NCBI GenBank assembly: GCA_907163375.1
Contig: CAJQUW010007815.1
Location: 372,001-436,000 of the forward strand
Length of the DNA: 64,000 nucleotides
Source of the DNA: Prostheceraeus crozeri
Lineage: Eukaryota > Platyhelminthes > Polycladida > Euryleptidae
Direction: 5' to 3'
Shown here: positions 44,325 to 52,453 of the stretch, piece after piece
Position numbering within the stretch: position 1 is the stretch's first letter
Layout: every line of letters begins with the position of its first letter
Notes under the pieces: generated by a model
Seen by the model: only the letters and a program-made list of their open reading frames with translations
What the model was told of the DNA's origin: nothing
Database searches by the model: none
Made by a program: the position numbers and the translations under genes

Positions 44325-45924
44325 TTTCTTATGTTGCCGATCATCAAAGGATGAACATCATGACTTAGGTCTTCTTGTTCAATGTAACATTCAATGTCCG
44401 CATAGATGGTACATGTGGGACTGAGCTCATTGCCGTTTTCCTCATACCTATAAACTTTATCTTTGGGCATGACTTCCATTTGAAGTTTACCCCGAGAGCA
44501 CCACTCGTAATGCTGTTCAAAAAATGGTTTTGACCAAAAGCGTCGTGTGCAGCGATCACAGTAATAATGTTTGTCATCACAACTTTGTTGGTGGCGATAC
44601 AATCTAGAAATTTTAGGAATGCCACAATAATGCCATTCTGGGTGGTTGTCGCTGTAGACTAGGAGAAGATTGACAACCCAGTCGAAGTTACTTTGGCGGT
44701 TGTTATACCTAACGCCCTTCAGACCTTTTTCCCAGAGATGAACGACGATCTTAATTTCATTCAATTTTTCAAATTGGGCGATGCCTTTAAAATCTAGTGT
44801 GTTGACATCTAACCCGTCAAACTTAAGCTCATCCTCCCATTCACGATATTCAATGACTCTTTGACGATGTATACCTATATCATTATAGTGAAGAATGGAG
44901 ACAACGGCATACTTGAAACACTGCGACTGACACTCTACATTGATGACAGCCTTTTTGTCAGTCAGTGCTTTGGGGAGGGTGAAACAACCGTTCCCCTGCA
45001 AATTTTCTAAAAGATTGATTTTAATGCCCACTTTCTCTATCCCATCAAAACCCAGTCGACTATCTCTTTCATTAAATTTATCTAAGTTGCTGACGAGATA
45101 GGTCGCATGTCTCTCTATCCACTCGTTTACATCACCTATGAGATCAGCAACACAGGAGGCTATCCTAATGGTCACAGTGGACTCTACTTCTCCCGTGCTA
45201 CTGTCTACCTTATTGAAACGAGCAGTGAGATAGAACATGCTTTTGAGCAAAAATCTATCTGAGCTCGCCAACATTTGATGAATTAAACTTATATTATTCA
45301 TCAAGAAAGGATGAATATCTTGCACAGGTTCAGAGCTTTCTAACTCATAGTCGCGAACGAGCCTCTCAAGGGAAAGCTTGCTCAGTCTTAGAGTGACGTT
45401 GTTGTCAGTGTAAAGCTCAGTGGAATGCGTGTGACAGAGTGTGTGTGAAGAAAGAACAAACTCTGTAGGAAAGGTCTTCCGACACGAAGAACTGGAAAAG
45501 CCAACATGCGATGAAGGATGCTTCCTACCTATTGTTGTCGGTGGTTGCCTCACACTGCCACAGGAACCGCCTTCGATGTGGACTCGCAAGTTGTTGTTGT
45601 AGAACGTGCGTCCACAACCTTCACACTTGGGTCGTTGAGGGATCGGTCGGCGCTTTCCTCCTCTGAAGGCATTGCCAGCGGTGTGACGTCTCAAACTGTA
45701 GGCTGAGGCGAAGACCCTGTCACACCGCTGGCATCGAAAGTCCTTCTCCTCTTCGACTTCAATCTCCTCTCCCACTATCTCCAACTCCTGTTCCTCCATC
45801 AATCTCTCCACCGACTGAACGGAGAGGAGAGGGAGTTCGGCCGCTTCTGCAGGTGGTGGTGGCGATGCTGGGATGACAATGGGGCGGGAGGGAACGTCGC
45901 CGTCCAGGAGGTAGGCCATCAGAT
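44321..45924 (-). pseudogene. pPolB gene, N-terminal zinc fingers, protease-like domain and exonuclease I motif
   Basis: Long exon of 532 codons after its first Met. Three C2H2-like fingers: residues 61-79 (FRCQRC), 98-120 (PKCEGC) and 146-163. Residues 313-345 (FTLPKALTDKKAVINVECQS then QCFKYAVVS) and HYCGI at 430 match the cysteine-protease-like segment of this family; a further C-x2-C...H finger is at 454-474. YADIECYIE at 506-514 is exonuclease I with the Asp-x-Glu pair. The exon begins at a strong acceptor (TTTTTCTCAACAG) at 45925. Acidic and proline-rich stretches sit at the start. Confidence 0.8.
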
Positions 45925-46008
45925 CTGTTGAGAAAAAGAGATTAGTAACATAATCATAATTTCAAGCTTGAAGTCTTATCCCCATATTTCCCAATCACGG
46001 TTACTTAC
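45925..46008 (-). other. 84-nt intron in the pPolB gene
   Basis: Donor GGTAAGTAAC at 46009/46008 and acceptor CTTTTTCTCAACAG at 45925. Splicing keeps the proline-rich exon in frame with the long polymerase exon; without it the reading frame ends within a codon of the donor. The consensus sites and frame agreement make it convincing. Confidence 0.75.
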
Positions 46009-46293
46009 CATCTAATGAATTGATCTCCGGCAACACCGATTGACGCGGAGGAAGCAGGAGTGGGACGCGAGCCGAGGGTGGAAGGGTCCTTGGCTTCGGT
46101 GTTGGAGGGATGTCGTGACGAGGAGCAGGGGCTGGTGCAGGGAGCGGAACAGGTGGTGGAGGTGGGGCGATGACGATGCCCGAGAAAGGAGTCGGACCTT
46201 GAGTGGAGGTAGATGGGCGGGAAGGTAGGGCCGGAAATTCATCATTCAATCTCCACCTCGCGGCTTCTTCCCACTTCTTCATATTAGCCATAT
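46009..46293 (-). pseudogene. pPolB gene, proline-rich upstream exon
   Basis: Exon from acceptor (TCCTCTCTACAG, ends 46294) to donor at 46009. It encodes MANMKKWEEAARWRLNDE early, then a proline-rich, low-complexity segment (IAPPPPPVPLPAPAPAP). The latter could be a flexible linker. It is in frame with both the long exon downstream and the 69-nt exon upstream. Confidence 0.65.
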
Positions 46294-46428
46294 CTGTAGA
46301 GAGGAAAAAGAGATGAGATTAGAGGTTGAGGAGACAACAATGATAGAGAGTAAGCTGCACGGATACAGAAGTGCTAAATCATGACATTCCAACTCTCAGT
46401 TCTCAAAGGTGAGGATACTTGCACTTGC

Positions 46429-46497
46429 CAAGCCGCTCATAGGCTTCCCCGATTGTTCCTTGGGGGACGGGTTCCCCATTACGAATACATTCATGCA
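46429..46497 (-). pseudogene. pPolB gene, probable 69-nt exon with GC donor
   Basis: Acceptor CATTCCTTTTCAG ends at 46498 and the exon reads HECIRNGEPVPQG then TIGEAYERL. The only donor that keeps the frame is GCAAGT at 46428, a GC-AG intron of 135 nt; the two nearby GT sites put a stop just after the junction. Exon size and sites are plausible but unproven. Confidence 0.5.
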
Positions 46498-46649
46498 CTG
46501 AAAAGGAATGACAGCAAAGAAAAGCAGAGCTAAAATTTGGATTCGGTTTAAACATGAACAAAATAAGGGATGAGCTCTTGATTTTAATTAGGATGTCTAC
46601 CCTAATGATGTTAGTAATAGAGTGAGTCAACCTTGATACAAATACTTAC

Positions 46650-46758
46650 ACGTACATTGCTCGATGGTGGCCTTCTCCATCTCAGCAGCAATGCGATAAT
46701 TCTCAATTTTTGTAAATTCATGACGGACAGTCGATTGCAGATGATCAATGGTAGGTAT
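46650..46758 (-). pseudogene. pPolB gene, probable further upstream exon (coiled coil)
   Basis: Open stretch HEFTKIENYRIAAEMEKATI, helical with heptad-like spacing, ending at donor GTGTAAGTATT (46649). The intron to the next exon would be 152 nt. The acceptor side is unsure: the best AG (46771) puts a stop at the start of the exon in this frame, so the start may be at the later AG near 46759 or the site is mutated. A further donor GTTAGT at 46888 suggests another exon near 46890-46919. Confidence 0.4.
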
Positions 46759-46927
46759 AAACTTCAATCACTGAAAAGGAAAGATGAGAATCGTTTCATT
46801 TGCCTAGTCAACGTTTATCATGGGAACAATCATTGAAGTGACATCTAATGAATTACATTTCACTCTACTCCATATCATAAAGACTAACCTTTGTCGAATG
46901 GCTGAATTACTCTGACCTGGCGAGAGA

Positions 46928-47085
46928 AAGCGTCACGTTGAGTATGAAGTCGAACGCCCAACATGAGCAACGGCTCAGAGCTTTTGGTCTAACAAACGAC
47001 GAACAACCCGTGCAACGCAATCCCCCTACGGCAGTACCCGCCGTCCCAAAGGAAGGCTCGAGCAAAGGAAGTATTACAAGCCATG
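46928..47085 (+). repeat. diverged duplicate of 48290-48460, no longer coding
   Basis: Shares ACGTTGAG, GCCCAACATGAG, CTACGGCA, CCGCCGTCCC and AAGGAA in the same order with 48297-48430. The frame after its ATG stops within 12 codons. It is therefore a decayed or non-coding copy of the ORF at 48321. Confidence 0.6.
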
Positions 47086-47111
47086 ATATGTTTTATGAGC
47101 AGAAGTGAATC

Positions 47112-48211
47112 TCTTGATAGCAAGAGACTATTCAACTTGATAGCAAGTCAAAACAACCTGATAGCAGGAGCTCATCGACACTCACCTTCATTAATTCACT
47201 CATCCACATACAAAACGACTGCGCTCCAATGTTTCCGGATGGGCAAGATTCGTGCGCTTTCCGGAAACCCTCAACATCATCCTCATCACACACCACCCTA
47301 TGATGAACACAAACCTTAAAAACATGTACTCTCTCATGTTGGTCCAGCGTCCCCTCTTTGATATGTTTTCGGTATTCGCTGTCCCTAGTTAATCTGCCGC
47401 AGGAGCATTGTGTGATGATAAAACGCGGAATTTTAGTCATTGTAAAGATTCTGTAAAGATAGAGTAAAATTTGATAGCAAGTGTTTATAGGATACTACTT
47501 GCTGATATGCATTGTAAGACTAAGTCACCAAACATTTGATAGCAAACGTTGGAATAAAATCGTCAACCAAATTTAAAGAGTATGATTCCTAGCTTTATCC
47601 TAAAACCCAAAGTTTGATAGCAAACCTTGTCAGAGCACTCACCGTTCGTCTTGCAACTTGAAACAGGAGTGAAGACTAGAGAAAAGACGCGGTTTATATA
47701 CCTAGCGAGCACAAAGCCATGATTCAGACATTCCTTATTTGGCCATGCGTTTGACATGACAACAGCGGTTTTACCATTTATGGGCATCGGCAGTCACCAT
47801 GCTTTCAGTCACCAACTCCCAACACAAAGACTGGTGACCCTATGACGCGAAAAGGTTTGACGTCAATGCCTGCAGTAACCCTCTCATTTTTGCCAAGTTA
47901 CAATGACAAATGATAGACGTTGCCAGCCCTGAGCTACTGACGCTAGACGAGATTTCACAAAGGCCTGATAGCAGAAGCCAGGTTGATAGCAAGCGTTTAG
48001 GTGTTAAGCTCTTGAATCCGTTACAGGCATTACTCAGAGGAGATCTTATCCCAGGTCCAAGGCCTCGACCCACAAATCCAACTTCAAACGGACAGAGCGT
48101 TCGTCATGTCACTGTTTTGGTATCCGGGCCCCGATTTTGACATAAAAACCGGTGGAGTTATTTACAAGAGGAAACATCCCAAGTCGTTGCTTTGATCAGC
48201 TTGATAGCAAG
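47112..48211 (+). repeat. field of nine TTGATAGCAAG-type motifs
   Basis: The 11-bp word TTGATAGCAAG, allowing one or two changes, starts at 47114, 47137, 47159, 47471, 47536, 47614, 47964, 47983 and 48201, all on the plus strand. The spacing varies (about 20 bp within groups, 200-350 bp between). I did not notice it elsewhere in the window. Same-strand clustered motifs near one end of a replicon suggest protein-binding sites for replication, packaging or transcription. Confidence 0.7.
47132..47440 (-). CDS. small Cys/His-rich protein of unknown function
   Basis: 102-aa frame on the minus strand starting MTKIPRFIITQCSCGRLTRD. Cysteines and histidines (CSCG, RKHIKEG, HERVHVF, CVHHRVVC) might bind zinc but fit no standard finger. 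The C-terminus overlaps TTGATAGCAAG motif copies at 47113-47147. It is in the same direction as the pPolB gene. Real coding is likely but not certain. Confidence 0.35.
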   Translation of the reverse strand: MTKIPRFIITQCSCGRLTRDSEYRKHIKEGTLDQHERVHVFKVCVHHRVVCDEDDVEGFRKAHESCPSGNIGAQSFCMWMSELMKVSVDELLLSGCFDLLSS

Positions 48212-48317
48212 CCGTGATTCACAAGCGTTTTGCAATGGAGATGTTTAGATGCCACCCATGACAAGATAGCTAAGACTCAACCGATTGGCGTTCAAAGTGC
48301 TACGTTGAGAACTGTGT

Positions 48318-48572
48318 CAAATGCCCAACATGAGTTGCCCCAGCGGTTTCGGTCTAAAATATGACACACTCCCTTGCCACACTTATCACTACGGCATCAT
48401 CCGCCGTCCCGAAGGAACACCCTGTCAGTGGAATATTACAGCAAAACTCTTCGTGTCATGCTCACTTTCAGTGAAAAGCCGCTTGTATCATGGAAAGACT
48501 GGCTCGTACACACTTATACATGCCTTCATTGACTTCAGCAGGGTCGAAAACCCCAGTAGCCTCCAAAAATAA
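48318..48572 (+). CDS. small Cys-containing protein of unknown function
   Basis: 83-aa frame starting MPNMSCPSGFGLKYD, containing LPCHTYHYGIIRRPEG and CQWNITAK. A diverged copy of the first part lies at 46957-47085. No family recognised. It lies at the right edge of the virus-like element. Confidence 0.35.
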   Translation, partial: QMPNMSCPSGFGLKYDTLPCHTYHYGIIRRPEGTPCQWNITAKLFVSCSLSVKSRLYHGKTGSYTLIHAFIDFSRVENPSSLQK

Positions 48573-49511
48573 TGAACTTAAATTTTTCAACTTTTTAGCA
48601 CTACTTATGAAATTTATAAGTAGTGTGTTAATATAAATCTGATCAATAGCGATCGAACCTTTTTTGAATCAAGTCAAAAGGACTTGTAGAAGCAAAGTTA
48701 CAAGCCTTTAAAGTTTTGGAGTCTTTTATGGCCTGGAGACGAATGCCATCTCCTGGCTAACCTTTAAGTCTGACGCCTTAGCTGATATCAGTCATGAAAT
48801 TTTCTAAGTCACCTGATTTTGGAATGTCCGATGCTATCATCAGAGCTTCAGAGAGACGACCTACCTTTGAAAATCTCTCTCGTCTTAATGACAAGTCTCT
48901 GTCGGTTCCCCGCTTATATAGTTTGTGGCGATCAGCTGATGACGTAATATCCATCATCCAAAAACTTTAAACACGTCTATCTCCGGTTCTAGTGCTCCGA
49001 TTGACTTCCAATTTTGACAGTCACGTTTTCTCGCTCTCACCTTTCATTTAAGCCATCCCTCGACTCTCTACGATGACCAGAAGCCGGAGAAACCCTGTCG
49101 TTTTTTCAAAAGTTCCAAAATCTTGGAAAATGCGCAAACATTCGATTTTCAACATGCTCTCATTTGGAAACGAAAACTTCCACGCATGTGAAAAGATAGG
49201 ATCCTAGAGCGAGCTCTTCATTCACTTCCAATCCTCCGCTATTCATCGTCAAAGGTGGCTACAATTTTTAGCATTTTCACGAAAAAATCCCGTGTGGAGA
49301 CCCAGTGTGAAGAAAATTTTCGACTTTTTCTCTCTAAACCCAGGAAAATATGACCAAACTGAGCTTTCCACTGCATTTTTCTCACTCTTAGCCTTCAAAT
49401 GAGCTATTGCACGACTTTCTACGATCTCTAGAACCAAAGTTGGAAGTCTGACAGGAGGGGGGAGGGACGTCCTCAAAACGTTTTCTCTCCGATTTCGCTG
49501 GAAACAACCTT
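48573..49511. other. no recognisable gene; right flank of the virus-like element
   Basis: The sequence changes character around 48573. A TATATAG word at 48923 is isolated. No terminal inverted repeat matching 31150-31400 was found by eye. Confidence 0.4.
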
Positions 49512-49793
49512 CGTAACACAAAATTTCACGTAGATTCCGAATCTGTCCTCCGTTTTCCCATCCGAGGCCTCCTTCGTGCCGAATTCCGACCTTTCTCATC
49601 CCAAAACGACCAAAACCCACCTTTTTCTAACTCTGCCGTTTTCAGAGATTCCTACCCTCGCCTCACAGGAAAACTCCTCCTTCCTTCCTTCCTAACCCAA
49701 AATTTCACGTAGACTCCGAATCTGTCCTCCAATCTCCCATCCGAACCCTCCTTCATGCCGAATTCCGACCTTTCTCATCCCAAAAAACACCAA
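49512..49793 (+). repeat. direct repeat, two copies of about 100 bp
   Basis: CAAAATTTCACGTAGA, TCCGAATCTGTCCTCC, CCCATCCGA, GCCGAATTCCGACC and TTTCTCATCCCAAAA occur in this order at 49518-49607 and again at 49699-49787. The copies differ at about ten positions. Confidence 0.8.
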
Positions 49794-49915
49794 AGACTGA
49801 ATCTTCGCGGTAAAAACAACATTGACATTTGTACCGTGCTTGAAAGAATCATTGATAATTTTCTGAACAGTTCATTCTGAAAACCTACGTAAATGATCGA
49901 TTTCCGTTCATGCAG

Positions 49916-49965
49916 AGTTGCTCATAAAAAAAGGACCACATTTCTTAAGTCAATATTCAATCGGA
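49916..49965 (+). repeat. solo terminal repeat of the Tc1-like family at 270-1801
   Basis: GAGTTGCTCATAAAAAAAGG then ACCAC, followed by a TTCAATCGG word, closely follows the left end at 265-318. A second end was not found, so this is a truncated copy or a MITE. Confidence 0.45.
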
Positions 49966-50467
49966 AGGCATATTCGTGCCCTCTAGATAGAATCTAGATC
50001 TAATGAAACCTAAGCTACTATTAAAATACACTCTACATTCTTGCTGAACACTCGACACAGAAGAATGACAGTGGGATTATTGAAGCTCGTCTACATGAAG
50101 AAAATGGCTTGCTTAATTTAGTTCTATGTATAGACCAGTTATATTCATATATTTATTTTAATTTTTTCATTCATTTGATGATAATTCTGCGAGTATCTAA
50201 CAACTTCTGTCACATGAACCAAAGAGCCAGAATGGTGCTGAAGTCTACATTTGTTCTTAGATCACAAGAAAAGGGCAGAGCAATCGTAAAGAAAGAGAAC
50301 ATCGTTTGTCGTTCGTTATAAAGACATATCATGTGGTTCCATCACAGAATGAATGTCATGTTTTGGAAGATAAGAGTTGCAAACTGCAAACCCGCATGCA
50401 CCGTAATACTTAAACCCCTACTTGCTGTCGATCATTTCGTGAAGAAATAGACTGATTTTTCAGAATT

Positions 50468-50585
50468 TTAGTTTTGACCGGTTTTTACCAGTTTTTGCCA
50501 GTTTCTGCCAGTTTTTGCCAGTTTTTACCTGGTTTTTACCACTTAGTGGCAAAAACCAGTTTTAGCCGGCAAAAAGCCAACCCTG
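50468..50585. repeat. CCAGTTTTTG tandem repeats with a foldback end
   Basis: CCAGTTTTTGCC-type units occur five times from 50475 to 50540, then GGCAAAAACCAG and GGCAAAAAGCC in inverse orientation, ending AACCCTG. The layout resembles a short hAT-type end, but no partner end was found. Confidence 0.5.
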
Positions 50586-50589
50586 ATTT

Positions 50590-50945
50590 AAAGTGCTTGA
50601 AATTAATGATACGGGATGTTCTTCATGCTAAGTATTTTGCTAAACAAATTTCCAAAGTAACACTCCCTTTTTTTAGCTGAATTTCATTTGTTTCAAAAAT
50701 TATATTGTCCGATTTCAGCACTCAGTGTTTTTATCAAGACCCAACCAAAAGCAAAAACCTTAACTTTTTACTTTAGGTTGGGTCTTGATAAAAGCACTGA
50801 GTACTGAAACCGGTCGATCCGTCCATATAATTTTAGAAACAAATGAAGTTTGGCTAGAGGAAAGAGAGTGCTACCTTAGGATTTAGTTTAGCAAAAATGC
50901 TTGGTATAAGGTATTTGGCATCATTTGAATTGCATCCTTGCGAGA
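50590..50945. repeat. long hairpin, arms of about 150 bp
   Basis: The innermost arms TTTTTATCAAGACCCAACC and GGTTGGGTCTTGATAAAA flank a loop of about 28 bp at 50749-50776. Pairing continues outward through CAGCACTCAGTG/CACTGAGTACTG, AATTTCATTTGTTTC/GAAACAAATGAAGTT, ACACTCCC/GAGAGTGCT and GCTAAACAAA/TTTAGTTTAGC words, with decreasing match. It is probably a foldback MITE. Confidence 0.75.
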
Positions 50946-51639
50946 AATTAAAATATGTCGGTCTCAGCTGTATGTGTACTTTTCCATGTGCAGAATGATA
51001 TTAATTGACAACAATAAAACTGAACTTAAAAATCACTTTCTATGAATTTTTGTCTGAAAGACATTATTTTAATGAATTTATTTATGCCCTTTGAAGAGAT
51101 TTGATTACACATTGTATGTGATTATTCAGCTGTTGATTCAGCAACACAACCTTGTAAGTTAACTTTGATTGAAGTGCGAATGCACTCATTCTGTCACTTT
51201 CAGCTTGGGATTACAGCATTTTTCAAACATTTTCATCCATGATATTAACAGTAAAAGGATTTTTTAGCAAAATTTACGCTGTGATGACAATGTAACAGAC
51301 GATAGTTATTGATAGAAGTCATAGGATTTAAAGTCTCCATGATTGCACGAGTAGCGGACGTATTATTATATCAATCAAAATATGAAGTAATCGGCAATAT
51401 TTGACTGAAGACAGTCGAAATATTACTTCAATGTGTTCACATTGAAGTGTTCAAGTATGTAAATTTACCACATATCATTTATGATTATGTTGGATAGCAC
51501 GCAAATCTATTGATCCAGTAAGTGAATTCACTTCGACTTACCTGTGGAGAGCGTCAGCTGAGAGAAACATTGCGAGCAACAGTCAACCATCCTAGTACTG
51601 GTGATGTCCACACGGGGTTTTGAAAAATTTTTAAATTTT
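50946..51639. other. no recognisable feature
   Basis: AT-rich spacer without paired repeats or coding motifs. Confidence 0.45.
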
Positions 51640-52453
51640 GGGAAACTGTCTACAAAATTTTCAGGGTGATGAGATTGTCAATGATTTAAAGCGTGTCAAT
51701 CCAATGAAGTATCCTGGCTATGATATCATCCCTTCTCTCGTGTAGTCAAAATTATCAGGGAATACTTCAAAGTCGCTCTTAGTAGTAAGTATTTACACGT
51801 CGCAGATATACCAATGGAGTGGAAAAAGCAGATGTGGTCCCTATTTCTAAAACTATCTAACCAAAACTGCCAGAAATCAGACCAATATCCCTTCTTGCCT
51901 TTTCTGAAAGCCTGTTCGAAAAATTTCCTTTGAAAAGGATCAATTTTCAATTTCTTCAACTGCTTTGTCGCCAATAAGCGGATTGACCTAAGGGAGTGCA
52001 ATGATAGAGCTTGAGAGCCATGTCTCCACGGGTACAAAAGAAGTGAATGTTTCAGCTTGTCATGTTGTGGGTGCTGACTTAATGAAAAGTTTCGACCGTA
52101 TTTGCCAGGCCACTCTAATTGAGGAAAAGATTAAAGCCGGGTTCAATAGTTTTTCAATAGAAGTTTCAAACTACGTGTATATAAATGAGAGCTCGCTGGC
52201 TAGACACAATAGCAAAATAATATGCGTTTCCACTATCATCCGTCACAAGTCATCTTTTGGACCGATCATCGTCAGCTATTTTATCTCCATTCTTCTAGAA
52301 TATCAATGGCGAGGCTTGATGCAGATAAAAGATGCAGAAGACATCACAATAGCCGGAAAAAAGTTCAAAGATAGCATTTCATTATATGCCACTTGCGCTT
52401 GATCAAGCTATTGCATGCACAATTGAAAACAAAATGACCTTTAGAGAAAGCAA
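51640..52453 (+). pseudogene. LINE reverse transcriptase relic, 5' part
   Basis: Pieces in several frames: VNDLKRVNPMKYPGYDIIPS (K..GyD.I); EWKKADVVPIS then LPEIRPISLLAFSESLFEK, the W.....vPI.K and RPISLL motifs; VGADLMKSFDRICQATLI, motif A with its Asp; and SSFGPIIVSYFISIL in the position of GS.LGP.lF. A LINE family different from the two other LINEs here. The final catalytic box region is broken by a hAT element at 52462. Confidence 0.65.

Larger units (their letters stand above)
31150..48572. mobile_element. virus-like element with protein-primed DNA polymerase B (Polinton/adintovirus-like), degraded
   Basis: A cluster of features unlike the rest of the window: a spliced pPolB gene on the minus strand, compact small genes on the plus strand with TATA boxes, a TBP-like protein, a paralogous pair of ORFs, tandem promoter-like duplications, and a field of repeated 11-bp motifs. 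Neither terminal repeats nor sharp ends are visible, so the limits given are estimates. Integrase, capsid, packaging ATPase and adenain-like protease were not recognised. A LINE (32940-37551) is inserted in it. Assignment to adintoviruses or Polintons rests only on the polymerase type. Confidence 0.55.

Noticed and set aside
47563-48140. Further small ORFs (74-77 aa) in the motif field
   Set aside because: They run through the repeated TTGATAGCAAG words on both strands and show no coding-like motifs.
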